A stretch of 64,000 nucleotides of DNA. It comes from CAZCZZ01 sp964503335. GTDB lineage: Bacteria; Verrucomicrobiota; Kiritimatiellia; CAIVKH01. Every line of letters starts with the position of its first letter. Position 1 is the stretch's first letter. Both the position numbers and the translations under genes were made by a program. This document shows, piece by piece, positions 17,676 through 26,927 of the stretch. Location: the NCBI GenBank assembly GCA_964503335.1, contig CAZCZZ010000007.1, positions 34,113-98,112 of the forward strand. The letters run 5' to 3'. The notes below the pieces were generated by a model. The model had not been told where the DNA came from, ran no database searches, and worked only from the letters and a program-made list of their open reading frames with translations.

Positions 17676-19733
17676 ATGAAACCGGCGAACGAAGCCTCGG
17701 TCCCGCGGTTTGGTCAACGCCTCAAGGCCTTGCTGAAGGCCGGTGTTCAACGTGCCGGCCGGCAAGTGCGTCCGACGTATGTTCGCGTGCCCGCCCGCAT
17801 TCTTGTCGCCGTCATTGGATTCCTACTCGCGCTGCGTCTGAGCGAAACGCAACTGCTGCAGAAATTTGAGCACCTTGTTTATGACGCACGGGTCAAGCTC
17901 CTCTCCGCGCAGATTGCGCCGGATCCCGACATCGTGCTCATTGCCATCGACGAGCAAAGTCTCTCGCGGCTGGATCCGCATCTCGGTCGCTGGCCGTGGC
18001 CGCGCGCCGCCTTCGCGACGGTCCTCGACTACTGCAGCGAAGCGAGCGTGATCGCGTTCGACGTCCTCTTCCCGGAGAGCGATCGCAAGCTCATTGCGAG
18101 CGACAAGCTCTTCGTCGAGACCGTGGGCAATCTCGGAAACATCGTGAATGCGATCTACTTCACCGCGTCGGCCCCCCCTGTGAACCGATCAACTGGCGAC
18201 ACACGATTCGAATTGTCGCGATCGTTTGACATCCTGACGCCGATTGCGGAAGGAACCGGCAGCGTACGACCGCTGGCCGACCTGCTCGCAGCCAGCGCGG
18301 CTGTCGGTCACGTCAATCCCGCCTACGACAGCGATGGGTCCGTACGGCAACTCCCGATCGTGGCCAGGAATCAAGGCCCGGCTTATCCGTCGCTGGCTAC
18401 CGCCGCGTGGCTGCACCACGCAAAGATTGCCCTTGGTTCTATCACGCTGGATGAACAATACAGACTGCACGCGGGTGCCCGGATTCTGCCTCTGACGGAG
18501 CATGGCCTGATGCGGCTTTGTCCCAGTCGCTGGCCGCACCGTGTCTACTCGATAGCTGATATCATCGCCTCGTGGCAGGCCGAGGCAGCGGGAGAGGAAG
18601 TCCTCATTACGCGCGATGCGTTGAGCGGCAAGATGGTCTTTATCGGGTCCTTTGCCACGGGATTGCTGGAAGACAAGAAGGCCACGGCGCTGTCGCCGGC
18701 CACCGCAGGGGTGGAAATCATTGCCACGGCGGCGGACAACCTGATGAATGGACGCTACATCAGCGTTCCGCCTAAGTCGGTGTGGGTCGCCCTTGTTGCA
18801 CTGCTTGCGATCCTGCCGGCTGCGCGCACGTTGGGACGACCCCAGTTGATGTTGCCCGGCGCGTTTCTTGCAGGCGTCGCTTACATCGTGGTTGCAGTGG
18901 CGGTGTGCTACTCCAAGACCCTGATGCTTCCCGTGGCCACACCGCTTCTTGCGCTCTTCCTCGTCGCGGGAACGCTATCGTCGCTGATGTGGTACGCCGA
19001 GGTGAAACAACGCGCGCGGCTGGAAGCGATTGACGAGGCGCGCGAACGCTTCACGGATATGCTGGTGCACGACATGCGCAACCATATCGGCCCCCTGATG
19101 ATGGGCGCGCAGCTGATCAAGGCGTATCCCGATGATCCGCAGGCGCAGGTCGATGCGACGAATGCCATCGAATCCTCGGCGCGCCGGCTGCTTTCCGAGA
19201 TCAACGCCCTGCTCGATATCCGGCGCATGGAGGAGGGCCATCTCCACATCGAGCGCAGGGAGATGAAGGCGAGCGAGCTCTTCGACTTCATCCTGAAAGA
19301 CTACGGCCCCATCGCGACCCGAAGCGGACGGAAGATCGTCTGCACGCTGGAACGCGCTGATGATATCGACTTGCACATCGACGTCGGCTTGTTCCGTCGC
19401 GTCCTGGAGAACCTGGTCTGGAACGCCATCAAGTACGGCAGCGCCAACACAGACATCGAACTCGGTGGTAAACTCGAGAATGGCCGGTTCGTCGTCATGG
19501 TCGGCAATCGCGGAAATCCGCTGTCCCCGGAGAAGAAGAAGCTCCTGTTCCAAGCCTTTCAGACCGGTTCGCAGGTGACCGCGGTGGAGAACTTCCCGTC
19601 GACGGGCATCGGGCTGACTTTCTGCAAGATGGTCATGGAGGAACACGGGGGATCGATTCGTGTGGAATCTCCATGGCCTCAATACGGCGAAGGTGTCATG
19701 ATCCTGTTGCAGGTGCCGCCCGCAGCGACTTAA
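17676..19733 (+). CDS. CHASE2-domain sensor histidine kinase
   Basis: 685-aa membrane kinase. A TM at about 40-58 precedes a CHASE2 domain (about 60-365; IVLIAIDEQSLSRLDPHLGRWPWPRA and VIAFDVLFPESD, almost the same motifs as in the cyclase about 5 kb away). Three TMs lie at about 368-450. A HisKA-like helix has His465 in MLVHDMRNHIGPLMM, and the HATPase has N-box ENLVWNAIKYG and GIGLTFCKMVMEEHGG. The G1 box is replaced by VGNRGNPL, without the usual DxGxG, so ATP handling may be altered. It is followed 14 bp later by a LysM-FecR gene. Confidence 0.88.
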   Translation: MKPANEASVPRFGQRLKALLKAGVQRAGRQVRPTYVRVPARILVAVIGFLLALRLSETQLLQKFEHLVYDARVKLLSAQIAPDPDIVLIAIDEQSLSRLDPHLGRWPWPRAAFATVLDYCSEASVIAFDVLFPESDRKLIASDKLFVETVGNLGNIVNAIYFTASAPPVNRSTGDTRFELSRSFDILTPIAEGTGSVRPLADLLAASAAVGHVNPAYDSDGSVRQLPIVARNQGPAYPSLATAAWLHHAKIALGSITLDEQYRLHAGARILPLTEHGLMRLCPSRWPHRVYSIADIIASWQAEAAGEEVLITRDALSGKMVFIGSFATGLLEDKKATALSPATAGVEIIATAADNLMNGRYISVPPKSVWVALVALLAILPAARTLGRPQLMLPGAFLAGVAYIVVAVAVCYSKTLMLPVATPLLALFLVAGTLSSLMWYAEVKQRARLEAIDEARERFTDMLVHDMRNHIGPLMMGAQLIKAYPDDPQAQVDATNAIESSARRLLSEINALLDIRRMEEGHLHIERREMKASELFDFILKDYGPIATRSGRKIVCTLERADDIDLHIDVGLFRRVLENLVWNAIKYGSANTDIELGGKLENGRFVVMVGNRGNPLSPEKKKLLFQAFQTGSQVTAVENFPSTGIGLTFCKMVMEEHGGSIRVESPWPQYGEGVMILLQVPPAAT

Positions 19734-19747
19734 CGGAGGCGTTCGAC

Positions 19748-21628
19748 ATGTACGTCACAAACGCGATGAGATGCCGGCCACTGATGATGGCGCTGCTTTT
19801 CCTGTCGCTCCATTTCACGGCGCAGGGGCAATCCGACGCCGAGAAGCGAACGCTTGTTTACACCCTGCAGAAGGGAGAGGGCATCGCTGACGTGGCTGAG
19901 CGCTTTCTGGGCGACGCCAGCCTTGCGACGGAACTGCTCAACTTGAACCGGATTGCCAATCCCGCAGCGCTCGTCCCCGGCATGCTGATCGCGCTCCCTG
20001 GTGAAGAGCGCGAGAAAGCGCTGGCCGCTCTAGATGAAGCCGTGAACGCCTTGACAGCGGCCACGACGAACGGGGCCCCCGAATTTGCGAAGATGGAGCT
20101 GGACCGCGCCACGGCATCGTTTCTCCACGCCGAGCAGTCCTTCAATGAAGCCGCGTATGACAAGGCCAACTCCCTGGCCCGGGTCGCCGTGGAAGCAGCG
20201 CGTCTCGCGTCGGCCCTTGCCGACAAGAGGGCAGCCAGTCATCCGGAAGCGGTGGTGAAGTCCGTGTATGGCCGTGTCGAAGCCTCGCGCGATGGCGATA
20301 CGTGGGAGACCGTCGCCGCGGGAAGGAAACTGGCCGCAAACGACTCCGTGCGCACGGGCGACAAGTCCCGCGCCGAAATCCGGCTCCCTGAAGGCAGCAT
20401 TATCTCGATCACGGAAAACTCGCACATCCGGCTCGACGAACTTTTCGAAGACCTTCGTCAGGGACGGACGCGCATGATGATGCGCCTGCTCATGGGCGAC
20501 ATCATGGGTCGCATTACTCCTAAGAAGACGCCCGACTCGAAGTTTGAACTCAAGGTTCGTGATTCAGCCGTCGCCATTCGCGGAACGGTCTTGCGCGTCG
20601 GTGCAGATGAAGACGAGAAGACGCGAATCATGCTGGACGAGGGCGAGGTAAGCGCCACGGCCAAGCGAAAGGCTGTGAAAATCGAAGAAGGCATGGGCTT
20701 AACGATCAAGAGAGGCCAGACGCCCGGCACCCCGGTGCCGCTTCTGCCGGCACCTGCCATGACGAAGGACTGGGGAAGCACCGTGGGCACAGCGGATCAG
20801 ACGGTGCTACTCGACTGGAGATCGACGGGAGAAGCTCGCGAAGAGGCCTTCCGGGTTGAGGTGGCAGGCGACGAAGCATTCCAGAAGATCCTCATCAACG
20901 AACGAACGCGGGATCCGAGCTGGACCACGGTGGCGTTAAAGGACGGAAACTACTTCTGGCGCGTATGCGCCATCGACGGTCAAGGCCTAGAGGGCACCTG
21001 GAGCAAGCCCGCGGCATTCTCGGTGGCACGGAATCTCGAAATCAAAACAGAAGTGGCCGGCCATTTGCACACGGCGAACGGTGTTACCTATGCCTTGCCC
21101 GGCGTCAGCATCGTCGCGACACCGGCTCGCGATGACACCAGCGTGGAACACCTGGAAGCCAGCGTGAATCGCGCGGCGTTCGCGGCCATGGATGAGGGCA
21201 CGCTCGTCCTGCGTGATGCGGGAACCTATCTCGTGGATGTGCGGGGCGTCGGTGCGGATGGCGAGACGGGTCCTTGGAAACAGACCCGCGTAACCGTCGA
21301 TGGCGAGCCCCCGCTTGTTTCCGTCCGGTCCAGCGTCGATCCGGGCAAGGGCAAACTCACCGTCGAACTGGACGCCAGGGATGACGCGGGCGTCGCCGTG
21401 ACCCGCTATGATGTTGTGCGCAAGGGAATGCCGGTGCTGCAGAAGTTTGTCGCGCGTGATGTGAGGATGTTGGATAGCCGTCAACTCTACGCGCACTACG
21501 CAAACCCCATCGTGCTCGATTGGCCGGGCGAGTATGAAGTCCATGTCCGCGCCGCGGACATCCTGGGCAACACAACGGACTTCCTTGTCTACAAGGTCGC
21601 GGCCGACGGGTCCATTCGCGCACCTTGA
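19748..21628 (+). CDS. LysM plus FecR-domain envelope protein
   Basis: 626 aa with a signal peptide (about 1-27). A LysM-like peptidoglycan-binding motif follows at about 38-90 (YTLQKGEGIADVAERFLGD..., LVPGMLIALP). A helical Ala-rich segment comes next, then a FecR domain at about 185-300 (NDSVRTGDKSRAEIRLPEGSII, ELKVRDSAVAIRGTVLRVG). The C-terminus has Ig-/fibronectin-like repeats (PAFSVARNLEI, DGEPPLVSVRSSVDPG). ATG 19748 has GGAGG eight bases upstream. It is the partner gene of the CHASE2 kinase and mirrors the FecR-cyclase pair on the other strand. Inference: a cell-wall-anchored component of the same sensory unit. Confidence 0.8.
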   Translation: MYVTNAMRCRPLMMALLFLSLHFTAQGQSDAEKRTLVYTLQKGEGIADVAERFLGDASLATELLNLNRIANPAALVPGMLIALPGEEREKALAALDEAVNALTAATTNGAPEFAKMELDRATASFLHAEQSFNEAAYDKANSLARVAVEAARLASALADKRAASHPEAVVKSVYGRVEASRDGDTWETVAAGRKLAANDSVRTGDKSRAEIRLPEGSIISITENSHIRLDELFEDLRQGRTRMMMRLLMGDIMGRITPKKTPDSKFELKVRDSAVAIRGTVLRVGADEDEKTRIMLDEGEVSATAKRKAVKIEEGMGLTIKRGQTPGTPVPLLPAPAMTKDWGSTVGTADQTVLLDWRSTGEAREEAFRVEVAGDEAFQKILINERTRDPSWTTVALKDGNYFWRVCAIDGQGLEGTWSKPAAFSVARNLEIKTEVAGHLHTANGVTYALPGVSIVATPARDDTSVEHLEASVNRAAFAAMDEGTLVLRDAGTYLVDVRGVGADGETGPWKQTRVTVDGEPPLVSVRSSVDPGKGKLTVELDARDDAGVAVTRYDVVRKGMPVLQKFVARDVRMLDSRQLYAHYANPIVLDWPGEYEVHVRAADILGNTTDFLVYKVAADGSIRAP

Positions 21629-21683
21629 ATACACCGCGAGTTGCGTATCCACATTCCCGCGGAACATGGTATGAAGCGGTGTC

Positions 21684-23108
21684 ATGTTTACGAAGGGACA
21701 GCTTCTCGAAATCGATATCACCGACCAGGCGGAAGGGCACAAGTGCTTCGGCCGCATGCCGGATGGTTTGGCGGTGTTCGTTGAAGGCCTCGCGGCGGTA
21801 GGCGACCGCGTCACCGCGAGCATCTTTAAGATCAAGAAGAACTACCTGGAGGCCCGCCTCGTCAGCGTGCTTACACCCTCGGCTGCCCGCGTGCAGCCCG
21901 CATGCACCCACTTCGGTTCCTGCGGTGGCTGCAAGTGGCAGCACCTTTCCTATCCCGAACAGCTTCGCATCAAACGCAAGATGGTCGCAGACGCCCTGGT
22001 TCACATCGGTGGTTTCGCGGATGTTCGTGTCGACGAGGCGATCGGATCACCACGTCCGTATGCGTATCGCAACAAAGTCGAATTCTCATTTGGAAGGAAA
22101 CGGTACCTGCTGCCCGACGAAATGAAGTCCGACGCCGCTACCTTCCGGAAGCCCGTTGATTTCGCGGTCGGCTTCCATGCGCCGGGCATGTTCGACAAGG
22201 TGGTGGATGTCGATCAGTGCCACATCGCCACCGACGAGATGAACACCGTGCTTCGCGTGAGCAAGGCGTTCGCGGTCGAGCGAGGGATCGCGGCGTACAA
22301 CACCGACACCGGCGAAGGCTTGCTGCGACATCTCGTGGTCCGGCACGCGCATTTCACCAAGCAGTTGATGGTGAATGTCGTGACATCGCGGCATGAACCC
22401 GACTTGATGGCTGCGCTTCTCGGTCGACTCCAAGAAGCGCTCGGCGACAAGCTGACGACGTTCATCAATGGATTGACGGCCAGGCGCAGCGATGTGGCCT
22501 ACTCCGATGACCAGGTCGTCATGCTCGGGCGTGGCATCATTGTGGAACAGCTCGGCCGGTGGCACTTTGACATCTCGCCCAATTCGTTCTTCCAGACCAA
22601 CTCGGAGCAGGCGCTGTGCCTGTATGAGACGACGCGAAAGGCGGCCGGATTGTCGGGCCGCGAGGTCGTTTACGATTTGTACTGCGGCACGGGATCGATC
22701 GGCATCTTCGTTTCTGTTGCGTGCAGCCGTGTGGTCGGCTTCGAGCAGGAAGTCAGTTCGGTGCGGGATGCGACGGCCAATGCGAAGGCAAACGGCGTGT
22801 CCAACGCCGAGTTCGTGCAGGTGGACTTGAAGCACTTTGACGCAGCTCGAGAAGGACGGCCGCTTCCCGACGTGGTTATCACGGACCCTCCAAGGGCCGG
22901 CATGCACGCCGACACGGTCAAAGCCCTGCTGCGCGTGAATCCGCGACGCATCGTTTATGTGAGCTGCAATCCGGCGAGCCTGGCACGCGACGCCAAGCTG
23001 TTGTGCGAATCCGGGGCGTATCGACTCGAAGAGGTGCAGCCCGTGGATCTCTTCCCGCACACCTACCACATCGAATCGGTCGCACGGCTGGAACGGGTGG
23101 ACGGGTAG
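21684..23108 (+). CDS. rlmD: 23S rRNA (uracil-5-)-methyltransferase, RlmD/RumA family
   Basis: 474-aa SAM-dependent RNA m5U methyltransferase. It has an N-terminal TRAM domain (about 1-58) and a 4Fe-4S cluster region (CTHFGSCGGCKWQ plus a later Cys). The methyltransferase domain has SAM motif DLYCGTGSIGIF, DPPRAG and the catalytic Cys in VYVSCNPASLARD. RlmD, RlmC and TrmA are close relatives, and RlmD is chosen from the TRAM and Fe-S layout. RlmCD cannot be excluded. Two hairpin repeats follow the stop. Confidence 0.88.
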   Translation: MFTKGQLLEIDITDQAEGHKCFGRMPDGLAVFVEGLAAVGDRVTASIFKIKKNYLEARLVSVLTPSAARVQPACTHFGSCGGCKWQHLSYPEQLRIKRKMVADALVHIGGFADVRVDEAIGSPRPYAYRNKVEFSFGRKRYLLPDEMKSDAATFRKPVDFAVGFHAPGMFDKVVDVDQCHIATDEMNTVLRVSKAFAVERGIAAYNTDTGEGLLRHLVVRHAHFTKQLMVNVVTSRHEPDLMAALLGRLQEALGDKLTTFINGLTARRSDVAYSDDQVVMLGRGIIVEQLGRWHFDISPNSFFQTNSEQALCLYETTRKAAGLSGREVVYDLYCGTGSIGIFVSVACSRVVGFEQEVSSVRDATANAKANGVSNAEFVQVDLKHFDAAREGRPLPDVVITDPPRAGMHADTVKALLRVNPRRIVYVSCNPASLARDAKLLCESGAYRLEEVQPVDLFPHTYHIESVARLERVDG

Positions 23109-23170
23109 GGTCGGGACTCCGCTCCCGACCGCTTGTTCTGCGGGAAGTCGGACGGCACGGAGTGCCGTCC
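23109..23170. repeat. Two adjacent REP-like hairpins between convergent genes
   Basis: The gap between rlmD and the glycosyltransferase holds two perfect inverted repeats. One has arms GGTCGGGA (23109-23116) and TCCCGACC (23123-23130). The other has arms GGACGGCA (23150-23157) and TGCCGTCC (23163-23170) around loop CGGAG and is followed by CTACC. A variant of the second occurs at 27823-27843. They could act as bidirectional terminators, but no T-tract follows. Confidence 0.8.
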
Positions 23171-24292
23171 CTACCTCTGAGCAACTTCCGTCAGCACTTG
23201 CAACGTGCGGTCGACGTTTTGCTCAAGACTGAAGTCGGCGACGGACGCCGAGATGGCTTCCGGGGCAACGGAGCGACCGATCTTCGCCGCGTCGAGCAAG
23301 GCGACGCGCAGTTCATCGATCGCATCCGGCCGACCGGCGACGCTACCGTTCACTCCCGGCACGATGAGCTCGTGGACCCCTGCGAATCGCGTCGCGACCA
23401 GCGGCGTGCCGCAGGCCATGGCTTCAAGTCCGACAAAGCCGAATGAGTCGAACCATGTCGGCAATGCCACGATCTCCGCCGCTTGGTAGCACGCGACGAT
23501 GTCGTCGGTGGGTTCCACAAAGTGCGTTCGTCGTTCCATGTCGTCCATGCGGCGCGCGATGCATTTCCATGGCTCGGCACGATCGCGACCGATGACGACG
23601 AGTTGCATGTCCGGGACACCCGACACGGCCTCCATCAACTCGCGGAGTCCTTTGCGGTGGAATCCGCTTCCCACGAAGAGCGTCACAGGCACATCCGGCG
23701 AGAGGTTCCATCCGGCACGAACGCGCGACCGGTTCGCCGTGCGATTCGCGGTCGAGAATCGAACCAGATCGATCCCGTTGTGGATGATTTCAAGTCGTCC
23801 ATTCCACGCCGGGTAATAGGCGCGGATATCTTCAGCCACCATTTTCGAATTCGCGATGATGACGCGGGTGTTGGTGACACAGGCGAGCTCGAGGCGGAGC
23901 AGGGTTCGCTGAGCGGGGCTGATCCAATTCAAGGCGGAGCGAAGGGGCGATTCGAACGTGCGGCGCCGGTCGAGCCAGACCTGGTGCACGCCCTCGCCGG
24001 CCCGCCAGACATCCTGCTTCTCTGTGCGGTCCAGACTCATGACGACATCGAAAGGATTTGCGGTCACGAAGTCGGCCACGCGTTTGGAGAAGCTGGAGAA
24101 GCGCGCGCCGCGCGTCACCGTGATTGCGCCGAGGGCGTGAACCTGAAACGCGCTCGCGGCATCCTCTGGCCATGCCGTTGTGATGAGGTGCGGCTCGTGC
24201 CCGCGTTCAGAGCACGCCGCCATCAGGCGGGCGAGATAGCCTTCCCCGCCGCCATGGGGCACGTGCTTGAATTTGACGAAGGCGATTTTCAT
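23171..24292 (-). CDS. GT4-family glycosyltransferase (WaaG-like)
   Basis: 373-aa GT-B fold glycosyltransferase that transfers a sugar from an NDP-sugar to a lipid or glycan acceptor at the inner face of the membrane. The N-terminal Rossmann domain begins MKIAFVKFKHVPHGGGEGYLARL. The C-terminal donor domain has VTLFVGSGFHRKGLRELMEAV and the E-x7-E-like DSFGFVGLEAMACGTPLVA. The layout resembles WaaG-type LPS core transferases. ATG 24292 starts the conserved strand; the open frame continues upstream. No other LPS-core gene is adjacent. Confidence 0.85.
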   Translation of the reverse strand: MKIAFVKFKHVPHGGGEGYLARLMAACSERGHEPHLITTAWPEDAASAFQVHALGAITVTRGARFSSFSKRVADFVTANPFDVVMSLDRTEKQDVWRAGEGVHQVWLDRRRTFESPLRSALNWISPAQRTLLRLELACVTNTRVIIANSKMVAEDIRAYYPAWNGRLEIIHNGIDLVRFSTANRTANRSRVRAGWNLSPDVPVTLFVGSGFHRKGLRELMEAVSGVPDMQLVVIGRDRAEPWKCIARRMDDMERRTHFVEPTDDIVACYQAAEIVALPTWFDSFGFVGLEAMACGTPLVATRFAGVHELIVPGVNGSVAGRPDAIDELRVALLDAAKIGRSVAPEAISASVADFSLEQNVDRTLQVLTEVAQR

Positions 24293-24338
24293 CGATCCAC
24301 GCAGGATGCTGGCGTTTGGGCGCGGAACCGTCAAAAAG

Positions 24339-24365
24339 AAAGGCCCGCCTTGTGAGCGGGCCTTT
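24339..24365 (-). terminator. Rho-independent terminator of mscL
   Basis: A perfect 10-bp stem (AAAGGCCCGC / GCGGGCCTTT) with a 7-base loop is followed, on the minus strand, by CTTTTT. It lies 22 bp downstream of the mscL stop. Confidence 0.88.
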
Positions 24366-24386
24366 CATCAATCCTTTGCGGAAGAT

Positions 24387-24803
24387 TTACTTCTTCAGCA
24401 GGTCACGGATCTCCGTGAGTAGGACCACATCCGCAGGAGGTGCCGCGGGTGCAGCCGGCGCTGCGGCCTGCTTCTTCTTCAACTTGTTCATGGCCTTGAT
24501 GACCATGAAGAGGGCGAAGGCGACAATCGTGAAGTCGATCACGGTGTTGATGAATAGGCCATAGTTTAGCGACACGGCCGGAGTTGTGACAACGCCTGCG
24601 GCATCGACGACCGCCTGCTTGAGCACGACCACCTTGTCCTTGAAGTCGATACCGCCGAGGACGACGCCGAGAGGCGGCATCAGGATATCGTTCACGAGCG
24701 ACGTGGTGATTTTGCCGAAAGCTCCACCGATGATAACGCCAACGGCCATATCTACGACGTTGCCGCGCATGGCGAAGTCTTTGAACTCTTGAAGCATGGA
24801 CAT
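24387..24803 (-). CDS. mscL: Large-conductance mechanosensitive channel MscL
   Basis: 138-aa inner-membrane channel that releases solutes on hypo-osmotic shock. It shows the MscL hallmarks: an N-terminal helix and TM1 (EFKDFAMRGNVVDMAVGVIIGGAFGKI), a periplasmic loop, TM2 (INTVIDFTIVAFALFMVIKAMNKL), and a KKK-rich C-terminus with an Ala/Pro stretch. ATG 24803 follows AGGGG; ATG 24797 is an alternative. It is a single-gene unit with its own terminator, divergent from nth. Confidence 0.95.
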   Translation of the reverse strand: MSMLQEFKDFAMRGNVVDMAVGVIIGGAFGKITTSLVNDILMPPLGVVLGGIDFKDKVVVLKQAVVDAAGVVTTPAVSLNYGLFINTVIDFTIVAFALFMVIKAMNKLKKKQAAAPAAPAAPPADVVLLTEIRDLLKK

Positions 24804-24867
24804 GTTTGATTTCCCCTTTTGGTTGAAAGGCCGCAAGATAGAGCAATAACGGATTAGATCAACACCT

Positions 24868-25494
24868 ATGTCGAAGCAGGAAAGAGCCAAAATCATTCGC
24901 AAAGAGCTTGAAAACCTCTATCCCGTGGTGCGTCCGCCCCTCGTGTATAGCGATCCGTACACCTTGCTGATATCCGTCCTGCTCTCGGCGCAATGCACCG
25001 ATGCCCGCGTGAATCTCGTCACGCCCCATCTCTTCGCGAAGGCGAAAACACCGGCCGACATGGTGAAGCTGAGCGTGGCGGAAATCCGGTCGATCATCCG
25101 CCCCTGCGGCCTGTCGCCCACCAAGGCCAAAGCCATTCACGCGTTGTCAGGCCTGCTGCTTAAGCACCATGGCGGACAAGTCCCCCGGACCTTTGCAGCG
25201 CTGGAGGAACTTCCGGGCGTCGGCCACAAGACCGCTTCCGTCGTCATGAGCCAGGCCTTCGGAGAACCCGCCTTCCCGGTCGACACGCACATCCACCGCC
25301 TCGCAAAGCGGTGGAAACTCACGCGGGGCAAGAACGTGGTCGAAACCGAGCGCGACCTGAAGAAGCTCTTCCCGCGCGCCCTGTGGAACAAACTCCACCT
25401 CCAAATCATCTTCTACGGCCGCGCGCATTGCAGCGCGCGCGGGTGCAATGGGAAGACGTGCCCGATCTGCGCGAAGCTGAACTCAAGGCGGTAG
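24868..25494 (+). CDS. nth: Endonuclease III (base-excision repair)
   Basis: 208-aa DNA glycosylase/AP lyase removing oxidised pyrimidines. The helix-hairpin-helix LPGVGHKTASVV contains the catalytic Lys, and VDTHIHRLAKR holds the catalytic Asp. The C-terminal cysteine cluster is HCSARGCNGKTCPIC, spaced C-x4-C-x4-C-x2-C rather than the C-x6-C-x2-C-x5-C of E. coli. Iron-sulphur loading may therefore differ. It is divergent from mscL across 64 bp and convergent with argD. Confidence 0.93.
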   Translation: MSKQERAKIIRKELENLYPVVRPPLVYSDPYTLLISVLLSAQCTDARVNLVTPHLFAKAKTPADMVKLSVAEIRSIIRPCGLSPTKAKAIHALSGLLLKHHGGQVPRTFAALEELPGVGHKTASVVMSQAFGEPAFPVDTHIHRLAKRWKLTRGKNVVETERDLKKLFPRALWNKLHLQIIFYGRAHCSARGCNGKTCPICAKLNSRR

Positions 25495-25670
25495 GGCTGA
25501 AGCAGAGTCCCGAAAGATTGTTTGCCCACGGAATACACGGATACCGAGGGAAATCCGGATCGAAAGAAGTTGCGGGTTCAAGATCGGAAATCAAAATCGG
25601 TCATTTGCCAACGCGCTGCAGCACGTCGGATGGATGTTTCGGCGTTTCACGGTCCGGAAAATGAGGACGA
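25495..25670. other. Gap between convergent nth and argD
   Basis: 176 bp without a convincing gene. It includes CCACGGAATACACGGATACC near 25528, which resembles the tandem CACGGAATA-type intergenic repeat seen in PVC genomes, here apparently decayed. No clear terminator hairpin. Confidence 0.3.
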
Positions 25671-26852
25671 TCAACCTGCGGCAGAAAAAGCGGCGCAGGC
25701 ATCGGCCACGATCGACACGGCTTCGCGGATGTGTGTGGTTGTGATGGTCAGGGGGGGGACGAAGCGGATGACGGTTTCGTGGGTGGCGATGGTGATGAGG
25801 CCGCGGGCCAGCATGAGTTTTTCGAGTTCTTTTGCGGGGCGATCGAGGACCAGGCCGACCATGAGGCCGCGGCCGCGGACTTCCTTCACGAAGGGGAACT
25901 GAGCGGTGGCGGCCCTGAGGTCGTGCATGAATTGTTCGCCGAGGCAGGCCGCGTTGGCCAATGCTTCTTCATCCTCGAGGATGTTCAGGACCTCAAGCGC
26001 CGCAGCACACGCGAGCGGGTTGCCGCCGAAGGTCGTGGCGTGGTTGCCGGGTTGGAAGATGTCGGCGATCTTCGGCGATACCACGAAGGCTCCGATCGGG
26101 AAGCCGCCGCCGAGTCCCTTGGCCAGCGAGAAGCCGTCGGGCTTGATGCCGTAGCCTTGGAATCCGAACCAATTTCCTGTGCGACCCATGCCGCACTGGA
26201 CTTCGTCGCAGATGAGCAGGATATCGCGTTCATCGCAGAGGGCGCGAAGGCCCTTCATGAACTCAGGGGTCGCGGGAAGGACACCGCCTTCGCCTTGCAC
26301 GGCTTCGACGAAGATCGCGACGGTCTTTTCGTTCACGAGGGCGCGGACGGAATCGAGGTTGTTGAAGTCGGCGTAGAGGAATCCCGCGGGCAGTGGATCG
26401 AATCCCTTCTGGTACTTCGGCTGACCCGTCGCGGTGATCGCGGCGAGGGTGCGTCCGTGAAACGAATTCCGCATGGAGATGATCTCAAACTTGCCGCGGG
26501 TGTGACCCCAAAGCCGCGCGAGCTTGATCAGGCCCTCGTTGGCTTCCGCACCTGAATTGCAGAAAAAGGCGCGGCCGCCGCCGAACAGGTTCACCAGACG
26601 TTCCGCAAGGCGCGGCTGGTTCTCGTTGTAGAAGAGGTTTGAGACGTGCATCAGCTTCGCCGCCTGGTCGCTGATCGCTTTCACGAGGCGCGGGTGACAG
26701 TGACCGACGCTGATCACGGCGATGCCGGCGAGGAAATCGAGGTAGCGCTGGCCCTTGTCATCCCAGACGTAGGGCCCTTCACCGCGAACGAGGACGAGGC
26801 CCGGGGCGTAGGTGTTGACGACGAATTGCTTGTGAAGGGAGGGGAGATCCAT
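25671..26852 (-). CDS. argD: Acetylornithine aminotransferase
   Basis: 393-aa class III PLP aminotransferase that converts N-acetylglutamate semialdehyde to N-acetylornithine in arginine synthesis. Landmarks are YLDFLAGIAVISVGHCHP, FFCNSGAEANEGLIKLAR, FHGRTLAAITATGQ, cofactor Asp in LLICDEVQCGMGRTG, and the Schiff-base Lys in SLAKGLGGGFPIGA. The class includes ornithine and succinylornithine aminotransferases, but position behind argJ and argB supports argD. It is the last gene of the cluster. Confidence 0.93.
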   Translation of the reverse strand: MDLPSLHKQFVVNTYAPGLVLVRGEGPYVWDDKGQRYLDFLAGIAVISVGHCHPRLVKAISDQAAKLMHVSNLFYNENQPRLAERLVNLFGGGRAFFCNSGAEANEGLIKLARLWGHTRGKFEIISMRNSFHGRTLAAITATGQPKYQKGFDPLPAGFLYADFNNLDSVRALVNEKTVAIFVEAVQGEGGVLPATPEFMKGLRALCDERDILLICDEVQCGMGRTGNWFGFQGYGIKPDGFSLAKGLGGGFPIGAFVVSPKIADIFQPGNHATTFGGNPLACAAALEVLNILEDEEALANAACLGEQFMHDLRAATAQFPFVKEVRGRGLMVGLVLDRPAKELEKLMLARGLITIATHETVIRFVPPLTITTTHIREAVSIVADACAAFSAAG

Positions 26853-26927
26853 GGGTGGGCAGAGATTTGAATTGTGAGATGCGAGATTCGAAAGTCGGAT
26901 TACAGATTACGGGTCACAGGTCACGGA

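Noticed and set aside
23109..23130. Intrinsic terminator for rlmD
   Set aside because: The hairpin is perfect but no T-tract follows on either strand, so I list it as a repeat.
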